Below, one piece after another: positions 17,490-26,521 of a stretch of 64,000 nucleotides of DNA. The translations under genes were made by a program, and so were the position numbers. Each line of letters begins with the position of its first letter. Position 1 is the stretch's first letter. Source of the DNA: Lachnospiraceae bacterium (GTDB taxonomy: Bacteria > Bacillota > Clostridia > Lachnospirales > Lachnospiraceae); assembly GCA_017617545.1 (NCBI GenBank), contig JAFZVZ010000001.1:50371-114370 (forward strand), written 5' to 3'. The notes under the pieces were generated by a model. It was given only the letters and a program-made list of their open reading frames with translations, ran no database searches and was not told the origin of the DNA.

Positions 17490-17673
17490 GGAGGAGCTGC
17501 GTATAAGTCCGCAAGGAAGCATTGCAAAGCATCTTAGGGCGGGCGAGGGCGCATATAAGCCGTTTCGAGATGTTTGAGCGAAGCGAGTTTCGAAGAAACG
17601 GCTTATGGTATGCGGCCGAAGCACACCCTTAGTTGCTTTAGCAGCTGACGCGCGGACTCATACGCAGTCCGCC
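17490..17673. repeat. Foldback element B (about 185 bp), related to element A
   Basis: The outer arm CTGCGTATAAGTCCGC (17497-17512) pairs with 17652-17667 with one mismatch. Next AAAGCATCTTAGGG pairs with CCCTTAGTTGCTTT, and then GCATATAAGCCGTTTC with GAAACGGCTTATGGTATGC. The loop TGTTTGAGCGAAGCGAGTT (17571-17589) is identical to that of element A, as is the GGTATG that follows the inner stem. Both elements carry the same T-T mismatch within a CTT(A/G)G-type block of the stem. It lies in the 5' region of mutS2. Confidence 0.78.
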
Positions 17674-17700
17674 TGAAATAGCCGTTGGAGGGGAATAATC

Positions 17701-20064
17701 ATGAACGACAGAGCGATTCGCGTACTGGAATTTGACAAGATACGCGAAATGCTGATACATTACGCCGGCTCGACACTGGGCCGGATCCGGGCCGGCGAGC
17801 TGATGCCGGTGACGACGCTCGAGGAGGCGGATCTGCTGCAAATGCAGGCCGAGGACGCGACGAAGCGGATCGACAAGAAGGGAAGTCTTTCGTTCGGCGG
17901 GATCGGCGACATCGGCGAGAGCCTCGTGCGACTCGAGCACGGAGGGTGCCTGACGGCACCGGAGCTGCTGCGGATCGGCGGCATTCTGAATGCGACGCAG
18001 CGGGTGAAACAGTACGGAACAACGGGCACGCGCGGCGAGGACGCGCCGCAGGACACGCTCACGGAGCGGTTTGACTTGCTGGAGACGCTGCCGGAGCTGT
18101 GCAGGGAGATCAACCGATGCATCCTCTCGGAGGAGGAGATCGCGGACGACGCGAGCGCGGGACTTCGAAGCGTTCGTCGGAAAATTAAGGCAGCCAACGA
18201 TAAGATCCATGAGCGCATGGCGTCCATTCTGGCGCAGGCGTCGCAGCAGGGACTGCTGCAGGACGCACTGATCACGCAGAGGGACGGACGGTACTGCCTG
18301 CCGTACAAGAGCGAGTACAAAAACCAGGTGGCCGGCATGATCCACGATCAGTCGGCGACGGGATCGACCTCCTTCATCGAGCCGATGGAGGTCGTAAAAC
18401 TGAACAATGAACTGAGGGAGCTTGCGATCCAGGAGCAGGAGGAGATCCAGAAGGTGCTTGCGGCACTGTCGGAGCTCGTGGCGCCGAAGGTGCCGGAGCT
18501 CAAGTACAACGGCCAGTGCCTCGCGGAGCTCGACCTGATCTTCGCAAGGGCGATGTTCGGCCGCGCGATCCGCGGCAACCGTCCGGTATTTACCGACAAC
18601 CGCACGATCCGCATCATCCAGGGACGGCACCCGCTGATCCCGGACAAGCAGGTCGTGCCGATCGACATCGCGCTCGGCGCGGATCCGTCGATGATCGTGA
18701 TCACCGGCCCGAACACGGGCGGCAAGACGGTCACCCTCAAGACGGTCGGCCTGTTCACGATGATGGCGCAGGCGGGACTGCCGGTGCCGGCCAAGTCCGG
18801 CACGGAGATGGGTATTTTCCGCGAAGTGTACGCGGACATCGGCGATGAGCAGAGCATTGAGCAGTCGCTCAGTACATTTTCCTCACACATGACCAACACG
18901 GTGCACATTCTCGAGGAGGCGGACGAGGAGGCGCTCGTTCTGTTCGACGAGCTCGGCGCGGGCACGGACCCGACCGAGGGAGCGGCGCTCGCCACGGCGA
19001 TCCTGATGCATCTGCACCGGTTCGACATCCGCACGATCGCGACGACGCACTACGCGGAGCTCAAGCTCTTCGCACTGCGCACACCGGGCGTGATGAACGC
19101 CTGCTGCGAGTTCGACGTGGAGTCGCTACGGCCGACGTACCGGCTGCTGATGGGCATCCCCGGGAAGAGCAACGCATTTGCCATCTCGAAGAAGCTGGGT
19201 CTTTCGGACACCATCATCGACGAGGCGGAGGCGCAGATCGGCGAGTCCGACAAGAATTTCGAGGACGTGATCACCGACCTCGAGAGCAAGCGCCAGGCGA
19301 TGGAGGCGGAGCTGCTCGCGGCGCGCGAGGACCGCAGAAAAGCGGAGCAGATGCGCGCGGACTGGGAGCGCAAGACCGGCGAGATCGAGGCGAAGAAGGA
19401 GGAGATCCTCCGGAAAGCACGCGAGGAGGCGCGCGACACGCTCGAGGAGGCGAAGACGTACGCCGACGAGTCGATCAAGCGCGTGCGCAAGCTCGAGTCC
19501 CACGTGTCCTCGGCGGATCTGGAAAATGAGCGCCGCCGCACGAGGGAGAAGCTGAGCGAGCTCGAGGAGAAGATGCCGCAGATGAAGCCGGCGGCCAAGC
19601 CGTCGAAACAGCACAAGGCATCGGATTTCCGCATCGGCGACCCGGTGATGGTGCTGAGCATGAACCTAAAGGGCACGATCCACTCGCTGCCGAACGAGAA
19701 GGGCGACTGCTTCGTCACGATGGGCATCATGACCTCGAAGGTCAACATCGCGGATCTCGCGAAACTCGAGGATGAGACGCCGAAGAAGGACAGCTCCGGT
19801 GTAAAGGTCGCTACGGGCGCGAAGAGCCTGACGATCCGGCCGGACATCAACCTGGTCGGTCTCCGCGTGGATGAGGCGCTGGCGGAACTTGACAAGTACC
19901 TCGATGACGCGTACCTCGCGCATCTCGCGAAGGTGACCGTGATCCACGGGCGCGGCACGGGCGCGCTTCGCACGGCAGTGCACAATCATTGTAAGAAATT
20001 AAAGTACATAAAGGGTGTGACCATCTCGCCCGACTACGGTTCAACCGAGGTGGAGTTCAAGTAA
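17701..20064 (+). CDS. mutS2: MutS2 family ATPase/endonuclease
   Basis: 787 aa, the usual length. Order: N-terminal core/lever region, MutS-type ATPase with Walker A TGPNTGGKTVTLK and Walker B ALVLFDELGAGTDPTEGA, a long charged coiled coil (about 520-625), a KOW-like segment (DFRIGDPVMVLSMNLKGTIHSL) and a C-terminal Smr nuclease domain (NLVGLRVDEALAELDKYLDDAYLAHLAKVTVIHGRGTGALRTAVHNHCKKL). There is no mismatch-recognition domain, as expected. MutS2 is tied to suppression of recombination and, in Bacillus, to splitting collided ribosomes. The start follows GGAGGGG. Confidence 0.95.
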   Translation: MNDRAIRVLEFDKIREMLIHYAGSTLGRIRAGELMPVTTLEEADLLQMQAEDATKRIDKKGSLSFGGIGDIGESLVRLEHGGCLTAPELLRIGGILNATQRVKQYGTTGTRGEDAPQDTLTERFDLLETLPELCREINRCILSEEEIADDASAGLRSVRRKIKAANDKIHERMASILAQASQQGLLQDALITQRDGRYCLPYKSEYKNQVAGMIHDQSATGSTSFIEPMEVVKLNNELRELAIQEQEEIQKVLAALSELVAPKVPELKYNGQCLAELDLIFARAMFGRAIRGNRPVFTDNRTIRIIQGRHPLIPDKQVVPIDIALGADPSMIVITGPNTGGKTVTLKTVGLFTMMAQAGLPVPAKSGTEMGIFREVYADIGDEQSIEQSLSTFSSHMTNTVHILEEADEEALVLFDELGAGTDPTEGAALATAILMHLHRFDIRTIATTHYAELKLFALRTPGVMNACCEFDVESLRPTYRLLMGIPGKSNAFAISKKLGLSDTIIDEAEAQIGESDKNFEDVITDLESKRQAMEAELLAAREDRRKAEQMRADWERKTGEIEAKKEEILRKAREEARDTLEEAKTYADESIKRVRKLESHVSSADLENERRRTREKLSELEEKMPQMKPAAKPSKQHKASDFRIGDPVMVLSMNLKGTIHSLPNEKGDCFVTMGIMTSKVNIADLAKLEDETPKKDSSGVKVATGAKSLTIRPDINLVGLRVDEALAELDKYLDDAYLAHLAKVTVIHGRGTGALRTAVHNHCKKLKYIKGVTISPDYGSTEVEFK

Positions 20065-20077
20065 CTGAGAAAACGCG

Positions 20078-20099
20078 GAAGCCGGTGCTTGCCGGCTTC
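20078..20099 (+). other. Hairpin after mutS2 without T-tract
   Basis: GAAGCCGG pairs with CCGGCTTC around a 6-nt loop. No run of T follows, so it is not a standard terminator; it may be a processing or 3'-end-protecting hairpin. A CGGAAAAT-family motif follows at 20126. Confidence 0.5.
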
Positions 20100-20167
20100 G
20101 GAGGAGATGCGGGAGTGCAAGCAGCATTTTCCGAATGATCTGTACATGCAGGAGAAAGGACAACAAC

Positions 20168-20902
20168 ATGGCAGAGAAACAGAAGATATTGATCGTGGAC
20201 GACGATCTGAACATTGCGGAGCTGATCGCGTTGTACCTGACGAAGGAGTGCTTTGACACGCGCATCGTCGGGGACGGCGAGGAGGCCGTGAAGCAGTTTG
20301 ACGAGTTCAAGCCGAACCTGGTGCTGCTCGACCTGATGCTGCCCGGCATCGACGGCTACGAGGTGTGCCGTCAGATCCGCAAGACGTCCGACACGCCGAT
20401 CATCATGCTCTCGGCGAAGGGAGAGATTTTCGACAAGGTGCTCGGCCTCGAGCTCGGCGCGGACGATTACATGATGAAGCCGTTCGACACGAAGGAGCTT
20501 GTGGCGCGCGTCAAGGCCGTGCTGCGTCGTTTCCGCAGCGAGCCTGCGGAGGCACAGACGTCTGCGGTCGTGCGGCAGGCGGAGGAGCAGCAGGGCGAGT
20601 TCGTGACGTACACGGACCTCGTCATCAACCAGACGAACTACGACGTGACATACTGCGGCCACAAGCTGGAGATGCCGCCGAAGGAGTTCGAGCTTTTGTA
20701 CTACCTCGCGTCGCATCCGAACCAGGTGTTCACCAGAGAGCAGCTTCTCGAGCGCATCTGGGGCTATGAGTATCAGGGCGAGACGCGTACGGTCGACGTT
20801 CACATCAAGCGTCTGCGTGAGAAACTGAAGGACAACGACGAGTGGAGACTGTCCACCGTCTGGGGTATCGGTTACAAATTTGAAGTGAGAAATCAGGTAT
20901 AA
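20168..20902 (+). CDS. OmpR/PhoB-type response regulator, WalR/VicR-like
   Basis: 244 aa. Receiver domain: acidic pocket DDD near residues 11-13, phospho-acceptor Asp in NLVLLDLMLP, conserved Lys in YMMKPF. The C-terminal winged helix (EMPPKEFELLYYLASHPNQVFTREQLLERIWGYEYQGETRTVDVHIKRLREKL) is typical of PhoB/WalR and contains the WalR-like GETRTVDVHIKRLR. A ~25-residue linker rich in Gln/Glu separates the domains. ATG 20168 follows AGGAGAAAGGA. The partner kinase gene starts 6 bp later and an HtrA-like gene follows, an order that recalls walRK...htrA in Bacillus. Confidence 0.93.
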   Translation: MAEKQKILIVDDDLNIAELIALYLTKECFDTRIVGDGEEAVKQFDEFKPNLVLLDLMLPGIDGYEVCRQIRKTSDTPIIMLSAKGEIFDKVLGLELGADDYMMKPFDTKELVARVKAVLRRFRSEPAEAQTSAVVRQAEEQQGEFVTYTDLVINQTNYDVTYCGHKLEMPPKEFELLYYLASHPNQVFTREQLLERIWGYEYQGETRTVDVHIKRLREKLKDNDEWRLSTVWGIGYKFEVRNQV

Positions 20903-20908
20903 TCCTCC

Positions 20909-22303
20909 ATGAAGAACAAGATATGGCAGAAATATCTCCTGTGCATGGTGATCGTTCTTGTTCTGGTCGGATTGGCGATCAACCTGATCGGATACCGTCT
21001 GGCATGCAAGGAGTATGAGAACGAGCACCGCAGGAAACTGCAGGACGAGAGCCGGCAGATCTCCGTGGAGTACGTGAAGGAGAGCCGAAACGCCGGACTT
21101 ACAAGTGAAATGTTCCAGCAGCAGCTGCAGTCCGTAAGCCGGATGATCGACTGCGAGATCTGGATCGTCAGCCAGCAGGGAAGCATCCTGATGTCGACGG
21201 AGTCGGAGCTGGTCGGATCCTACGTGCCGAGGTCGGTGCTTGACCAGAACTGGAACCGCAAGACCGAGGTCGATGGGCTCTACGACGGCAAGCGCGGTCT
21301 TGCCGTGGATTCCGTTCTCTCGGGCACGGACATCTGGGGCTACGTCGTCGTGAGCAAATCGTGGGATTCGATCATCGCGGACGCGAGAAAGCTTCTCTTC
21401 CGCATCGACATGACGGCGCTGGCGTTCCTTGTGATGGGCACCGCGCTGTGGGCCGGATTTGCCATGTACCACACGCGAAACGTGCGCATCCTGCAGGAGG
21501 CGGTCGTGCACTACACCAACGGTGATTTTGACCATGAGATCAAGATCGATTCGCGCGATGAGTACCGCGACCTCGCGAACGCGATCCACCTGCTGGCGGA
21601 CCAGCATGCGAACCTCGTTGAATACCAGAAAAACTTCATCGCGAACATCAGCCACGACTTCCGGTCACCGCTCACCTCCATCAAGGGGTACGCGGAGGCG
21701 ATCAAGGACGGCACGATCCCGTATGAGATCCAGGGCAAATATCTCAACATCATTCTGTTTGAGACCGACCGTCTGGCGAACCTCACAAACGACCTCCTCG
21801 ATCTGAGTAATTTCGAAAATAAGGGCGTACATCTTTCCTTCACGAACTTTGACATCACGAAGATGCTCAAGCAGTCTGCGATGACATTCGAGGGAAAATG
21901 TTCGCAGAAGAACCTGAAGATCCGTCTTTCCTTCCCGGAAAATACGCTGATCGTCTACGCGGACAAGGGCAAGATCCAGCAGGTGGTTCACAACCTGATC
22001 GACAACGCCATCAAGTTCAGCCATCCGGACGGGATCATCTACGTTTCCGTTATGGAGCGAAAGGAGAAGGTGCTTGTGTCCGTGCGGGACACCGGTATCG
22101 GCATTCCGAAGGAGAGCATCAGCAAGGTCTGGGAGCGGTTCTACAAGACCGACCTGTCGCGAGGCAAGGACAAGCGCGGCACCGGCCTGGGCCTGTCCAT
22201 CACGAAGCAGATCATCGCGGCTCACAACGAGAACATCAAGGTGAGCAGCACGGAAGGCGTGGGAACAGAGTTTGTGTTCAGCCTGGCGAAAGCGACGGAA
22301 TAA
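20909..22303 (+). CDS. Sensor histidine kinase, WalK-like partner
   Basis: 464 aa. TM1 (residues ~9-28), an extracytoplasmic sensor of ~130 residues, TM2 (~170-190), HAMP linker (HTRNVRILQEAVVHYTNGDFDHEI), HisKA with phospho-His in FIANISHDFRSPLTSIKGY, and HATPase_c with N-box NLIDNAIKFS, G1 VRDTGIGIP and G2 KRGTGLGLSI. The cytoplasmic PAS domain of Bacillus WalK is missing, as in many Clostridial homologues. Co-transcribed with the response regulator. Confidence 0.93.
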   Translation: MKNKIWQKYLLCMVIVLVLVGLAINLIGYRLACKEYENEHRRKLQDESRQISVEYVKESRNAGLTSEMFQQQLQSVSRMIDCEIWIVSQQGSILMSTESELVGSYVPRSVLDQNWNRKTEVDGLYDGKRGLAVDSVLSGTDIWGYVVVSKSWDSIIADARKLLFRIDMTALAFLVMGTALWAGFAMYHTRNVRILQEAVVHYTNGDFDHEIKIDSRDEYRDLANAIHLLADQHANLVEYQKNFIANISHDFRSPLTSIKGYAEAIKDGTIPYEIQGKYLNIILFETDRLANLTNDLLDLSNFENKGVHLSFTNFDITKMLKQSAMTFEGKCSQKNLKIRLSFPENTLIVYADKGKIQQVVHNLIDNAIKFSHPDGIIYVSVMERKEKVLVSVRDTGIGIPKESISKVWERFYKTDLSRGKDKRGTGLGLSITKQIIAAHNENIKVSSTEGVGTEFVFSLAKATE

Positions 22304-22367
22304 GCGCGGCGCAGGCAACATTTTCCGATGAATCACAGCGTCTTCGGGACGCAGCATGGAGATCGAA

Positions 22368-23648
22368 ATGGGTATATTCAAAAGATCGACTGACAACAAG
22401 AACAAAAAGTCATTTTTCGATATGTCGGACGGCAGATACGACGCGGCCGACAGTTACGGAGTTATCAACGAGGAACAGACACCGCAGAACCGGAGTCTCC
22501 GTCGACGGAAAATTCTTACCATCATCCTCACGGTCATCTTCGGCGCAGCGCTGTTCGGCGTGATCGCCTCCGTTACGTTCAAACTGACTTCGGACATCAT
22601 GAACGGCGGGGACAACAAGACCCCGGTCGACGTGAACCCGAACAAGACAACTCCGACCGTCACGGGAACCGTGGAGCCGGTCATCGACCCAACCGCGTTT
22701 CTGGCGCTTGAGTCGCTGTACGCGGGGGTCCGCGCGACGGCGAGAACGCTCAACCCGTGCATCGTGGAAGTCTCGGCCGTGAGCTATGTGACCGACCCGG
22801 TGTTCGGAGCCAAGACGGCGGAGAGCAGAACATTTTTCGGCATCATATTCTGGGACAACAGTGAGGAATACCTGATCCTGACACGCAACGACGTGCTCGA
22901 CAAATCGTACGAGGATCTGATCGTGACGTTCAACCGCGGCACTACCGCGGAGGCGCGCGTCGTGCGCCGCAACGAGGAAGTCAACCTCGCGACGATCGCG
23001 GTGTCCAACAGGGATATGAGCGATTACGACAAGGACGGGATCTCCGTGGTTTCGATCGGCGATTCGGGCCAGTGCGACATCGGTTCGGCGCTCGTCGCGA
23101 TCGGTTACGTGAACGGCCGCAGCCGCTCGGTGGACATCGGTTTCATCACCTCGGAGAAGGAGACGGTTTACATCCGCGACAACTCGCTGGAGCTGATGGA
23201 GACCAATATGTCGCTCAATGAAGGCGCGTTCGGCGTGGCGCTCAACGCGAACGGCGAGGTAGTCGGCATCATCACGGAGGCGTTCGGCAAGAGCAACTGC
23301 ATCCGGGCCATCTCCATTAACAGTATCGGCAATATCCTGAACGATATGCTGAATGACAGCAAGGCGGTTTCCTTCGGCGCGATGATGACCGATATGGACA
23401 GCGCGACACGCAAGAAACTGAGTATCAAGAACGGTATCCTCCTCACTGAAGTGTTCGACGGCACTGCCGCCGACGCTGCCGGGTTCCGCAAGGGCGACAT
23501 CCTTGTGAAGTTCGAGGACAATGATCTGTATTTTGTGAGCCAGTTTAATATGCTTCTCCGCCAGAGCGAGAAGGAAGAATCTGTCACGATCGTCTTCCTG
23601 CGCGGGGACCAGGAGATGAAAGCTGAACTGAAGATCCGGAAGGAGTAG
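22368..23648 (+). CDS. HtrA/DegP-like membrane pseudoprotease with PDZ domain
   Basis: 426 aa. A ~50-residue cytoplasmic tail, one TM (LTIILTVIFGAALFGVIASVTF), a Pro/Thr linker, a trypsin-like HtrA domain (about 110-320) and a PDZ domain (about 330-425, GILLTEVFDGTAADAAGFRKGDILVKFED). Alignment by eye with HtrA shows all three catalytic residues replaced: TNNHVV becomes TRNDVL (Asp175 for His), TDLAVI becomes VNLATI (Asn206 for Asp), and NPGNSGGAL becomes NEGAFGVAL (Phe288 for Ser). The fold landmarks (NANGEVVGI) are kept, so it is a pseudoenzyme, probably a scaffold or sensor for the kinase encoded upstream. ATG 22368 has GGAGA 7 bases upstream and is preferred to 22356. Confidence 0.82.
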   Translation: MGIFKRSTDNKNKKSFFDMSDGRYDAADSYGVINEEQTPQNRSLRRRKILTIILTVIFGAALFGVIASVTFKLTSDIMNGGDNKTPVDVNPNKTTPTVTGTVEPVIDPTAFLALESLYAGVRATARTLNPCIVEVSAVSYVTDPVFGAKTAESRTFFGIIFWDNSEEYLILTRNDVLDKSYEDLIVTFNRGTTAEARVVRRNEEVNLATIAVSNRDMSDYDKDGISVVSIGDSGQCDIGSALVAIGYVNGRSRSVDIGFITSEKETVYIRDNSLELMETNMSLNEGAFGVALNANGEVVGIITEAFGKSNCIRAISINSIGNILNDMLNDSKAVSFGAMMTDMDSATRKKLSIKNGILLTEVFDGTAADAAGFRKGDILVKFEDNDLYFVSQFNMLLRQSEKEESVTIVFLRGDQEMKAELKIRKE

Positions 23649-23662
23649 GCAGGTTAACTGTC

Positions 23663-23895
23663 AACCGAGAGTTTTCCTTCGACGCGGCGCCTACCACCGT
23701 ATAAAAGCCTCGGCTCGCAGGAAAATGCTCGCTACGGCTTTTATCGGTGCTCTCGCCACGTCTGTAAAAAGTAGGGGGCGACTAACCGAGAGTTTTCCTA
23801 CGACGCGACGCCTACCACAAATAAAAGCCTCGGCTCGCAGGAAAATGCTCGCTACGGCTTTTATTCGTGCTCTCGTCGCGTCTGTAAGAAGTGAT
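23663..23895. repeat. Tandem pair of foldback hairpins (C1 23663-23783, C2 23784-23895)
   Basis: Two near-identical ~115-121-bp units each start with AACCGAGAGTTTTCC and fold on themselves. In C1, GACGCGGCG pairs with CGCCACGTC and CACCG(T)ATAAAAGCC with GGCTTTTATCGGTG. In C2, GACGCGACG pairs with CGTCGCGTC and CACAAATAAAAGCC with GGCTTTTATTCGTG. The shared loop is CTCGCAGGAAAATGCTCGC. Differences between units fall at paired positions and mostly keep pairing. They fill the 349-bp gap between the htrA-like gene and yhaM. Confidence 0.8.
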
Positions 23896-23997
23896 CCGGG
23901 AGCGGCAATGCCTGTGAGTGGGAACTGCATAGGGGGAGATGAATTATCCGTTAGAGTGCTGAGGGAATACAAGGGAGATAGAAAGGATAGGTTTTAT

Positions 23998-24942
23998 ATG
24001 AGGTATCTGAAAGAGTTGTATGAGGGTGAGATGGTACAGGAGGTGTACCTTTGTAAGCAAGTTCAAAACCTGAAGACCAAGGCCAACAAGTCCTACATGG
24101 CGCTCACGCTGCAGGATAAGACCGGCACGTTTGATGCCAAAATCTGGGAGTTGAACAACGGGATTGAGCACTTCGAGGCGATGGATTACATCAAGATCGA
24201 CGGCCAGGTCACTTCGTTCCAGGGTGCGCTGCAGCTGAATGTCAAGCGCGTGCGCCGCGCGAGCGAGGGCGAGTACGACCCTTCGGATTACATGCCTTGC
24301 ACGGACCGGAATGTGGACGAGATGCTCGCTGAGCTGGGCAAATTCGTTCAGTCCGTGAAGCAGCCGCACCTGCGGAAGCTGCTCGGTGAATTTTTCGAGA
24401 ACAAGGCGTTTCTTGACATGTTCCGCAAGCACTCCGCGGCGAAAATGGTACACCACGCATTCATCGGCGGTCTCCTCGAGCACACGCTGAGCGTGACGCA
24501 GATCTGTGACTGGTACGCGCAGCACTACCCGCTTCTGAACCGCGACCTTCTGGTCACGGCGGCGATGTTCCACGATATCGGCAAGCTCAAGGAGCTGTCG
24601 GTTTTCCCGGAAAATGATTACACCGACGAGGGCAACCTCCTCGGCCACATTTACATGGGCACCGAGATGATCGGTCGGAAAATAGAGGCGATCCCTGATT
24701 TTCCGAAGACGCTCGCCGCGGAGCTCAAGCACTGCATTTTAGCGCACCACGGAGAGCTGGAGTTTGGCTCGCCGAAGAAGCCCGCGCTGTGTGAGGCGCT
24801 GGCGCTTTCGATGGCGGACAACCTCGATGCGAAGATGGAGACGCTCAAGGAATTGATGCGCGACGGCAACCAGAACACGACGAACGGGTGGTTCGGTTTC
24901 CAGAAGCTGCTGGAATCCAACATCCGCATCACGGAAGTATAA
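23998..24942 (+). CDS. yhaM: 3'-5' exoribonuclease YhaM
   Basis: 314 aa, the exact usual size. An OB-fold nucleic-acid-binding domain (QNLKTKANKSYMALTLQDKTGTFDAKIWE, residues ~20-110) is followed by an HD phosphohydrolase domain with the metal ligands in GGLLEHTLSV, MFHDIGK and LAHHGELEFGSPKKP. YhaM trims RNA 3' ends in Gram-positives. The real start is ATG 23998 behind AAAGGA; an upstream in-frame ATG at 23725 lies inside the foldback repeats and is rejected. Confidence 0.94.
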   Translation: MRYLKELYEGEMVQEVYLCKQVQNLKTKANKSYMALTLQDKTGTFDAKIWELNNGIEHFEAMDYIKIDGQVTSFQGALQLNVKRVRRASEGEYDPSDYMPCTDRNVDEMLAELGKFVQSVKQPHLRKLLGEFFENKAFLDMFRKHSAAKMVHHAFIGGLLEHTLSVTQICDWYAQHYPLLNRDLLVTAAMFHDIGKLKELSVFPENDYTDEGNLLGHIYMGTEMIGRKIEAIPDFPKTLAAELKHCILAHHGELEFGSPKKPALCEALALSMADNLDAKMETLKELMRDGNQNTTNGWFGFQKLLESNIRITEV

Positions 24943-25031
24943 GGACCGCGGGCCGGTCGGCGGCTGAAAAACGTCCGCATTCGGAGCAGATTTAGCAGGT
25001 GTCGGTGAACCCGGCCGGAAAGGATGTCCGA

Positions 25032-26483
25032 GTGTTTACGAAAAACCAGATCGTTCCGGTTACAATCGAAGATATCAGCGATACAGGAGAGGGGATCGGT
25101 CATGTCGACGGGTTCACTCTTTTTGTGTCTCGGGCGGTTCCCGGCGACACTGTGCGTGCACGCATTATAAAGGCAAAGAAGACATACGCCATCGCGAAGG
25201 CGGAGGAGATCCTCGAACCCGCGCCCGGACGCGTCACGCCGGAGTGCCCCGTGGCGGGCTCCTGCGGCGGCTGCCAGCTCTCGTACCTCTCATACGAATC
25301 GCAGCTGGTGTTGAAACAGAAAAAAGTGGAGGACTGCATCCGCCGGATCGGAGGATTTGCGGACGTTTCCGTGCTGCCGATCATCGGCATGGACGAGCCG
25401 CGCGCATATCGCAACAAGGGGCAGTTCCCGGTGGGACCTGCGCAGGGAGCAAAGACATTTTCCGCTGACGCGAAGAAGGCGAATGCTTCCCCGAAGGCAG
25501 GCGCCTCAATCGGTTTCTACGCGGGGCACAGCCACCGCATCGTGCCGACCGCGTCCTGCGGGATGCTCTGGCCGGGCCACGAGGAGATCCTTGCGAAGGT
25601 GCGCGAGTACCTCGCGGTGAGCGGAGCGACACCCTATGACGAGGAGACCGGGCAGGGACTTGTGCGTCACATACTGATGCGCAAGGGCTTTGCGACCGGC
25701 GAGATCGTTGTGTGCCTCGTCGTCAACGGGACGAAGATCCCGAAGCCCGAGTTTTTGTGGGAGCTTTTAAAGACGGTTCCCGGCGTAGTCGGGCTTTGCC
25801 TCAACGTAAACCGCGAGAAGACCAACGTCATCCTCGGCGACAAGTTGATCCCGCTGTTTGGGAAGGCTTCGGTCACCGACTGTATCGGCGATGTGCGATT
25901 TGAGATCTCACCGATGTCATTTTACCAGGTGAACCCCGTGCAGACGAAGGTTCTGTATGACACGGCGCTTGCGTACGCGGGCCTCACCGGCAACGAGACC
26001 GTGTGGGATCTGTACTGCGGGATCGGCACGATTTCCCTCTTCCTCGCGAAGGCCGCGAAGAAGGTGTACGGCGTCGAGATCGTTCCCGAGGCCATTGAGA
26101 ACGCGAAGGAAAATGCCCGCGCCAACAATATAAAGAACGCTGAATTTTACGTGGGAGCGGCTGAGGATGTGTTCCCGCGACTTGTAAAGGAAAACCCCGC
26201 GATCGGCGCGGACGTGATCGTCGTCGACCCGCCTCGCAAGGGCTGCGATGAGAAACTCCTATCGACTATGCTCGCGATGGCGCCTGAGCGCATCGTCTAT
26301 GTCTCCTGCGACCCCGCGACGCTTGCTCGCGACCTCAAGGTCCTGTGCGCCGGCGGCTACCGCATCGACCGCGTGCAGCCGGTCGACCAGTTCCCTGGGA
26401 GCGTGCACGTTGAAAGTGTCGCCCTTTTACAGAAGGGGAGCAGCACCCGGAAGACAACAGTTACGTTCGGTAGAGAGATTTAA
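25032..26483 (+). CDS. 23S rRNA (uracil-5-)-methyltransferase, RlmD/RlmCD family
   Basis: 483 aa from GTG 25032 (AAAGGA 8 bases upstream); an earlier GTG at 24999 is possible. An N-terminal TRAM domain (NQIVPVTIEDISDTGEGIGHVDGF) is followed by an iron-sulfur cysteine set (ECPVAGSCGGCQLSYLSYESQ). The Rossmann methyltransferase domain carries VWDLYCGIGTISLFLA, the substrate segment DPPRKGCDEKLL and the catalytic Cys in VYVSCDPATLARDL. It uses SAM to make m5U in 23S rRNA. Firmicutes often have two such paralogues, so the target base is not assigned. Confidence 0.92.
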   Translation: MFTKNQIVPVTIEDISDTGEGIGHVDGFTLFVSRAVPGDTVRARIIKAKKTYAIAKAEEILEPAPGRVTPECPVAGSCGGCQLSYLSYESQLVLKQKKVEDCIRRIGGFADVSVLPIIGMDEPRAYRNKGQFPVGPAQGAKTFSADAKKANASPKAGASIGFYAGHSHRIVPTASCGMLWPGHEEILAKVREYLAVSGATPYDEETGQGLVRHILMRKGFATGEIVVCLVVNGTKIPKPEFLWELLKTVPGVVGLCLNVNREKTNVILGDKLIPLFGKASVTDCIGDVRFEISPMSFYQVNPVQTKVLYDTALAYAGLTGNETVWDLYCGIGTISLFLAKAAKKVYGVEIVPEAIENAKENARANNIKNAEFYVGAAEDVFPRLVKENPAIGADVIVVDPPRKGCDEKLLSTMLAMAPERIVYVSCDPATLARDLKVLCAGGYRIDRVQPVDQFPGSVHVESVALLQKGSSTRKTTVTFGREI

Positions 26484-26521
26484 GAAGACAATCAAAAAAC
26501 TGTAAATGCAAGGGGTGTCGA

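Noticed and set aside
20126-20134. CGGAAAAT copies as gene-specific operators
   Set aside because: They are too frequent, lie in genes as often as between them in absolute number, and keep no fixed distance to promoters; treated as a genome-wide motif.
20057-21655. A 532-aa minus-strand frame across the two-component genes
   Set aside because: It is antisense to clearly recognisable receiver and kinase domains.
23663-23895. CRISPR-like array
   Set aside because: There are only two long imperfect copies with no spacers and no cas genes; each unit folds as a whole.
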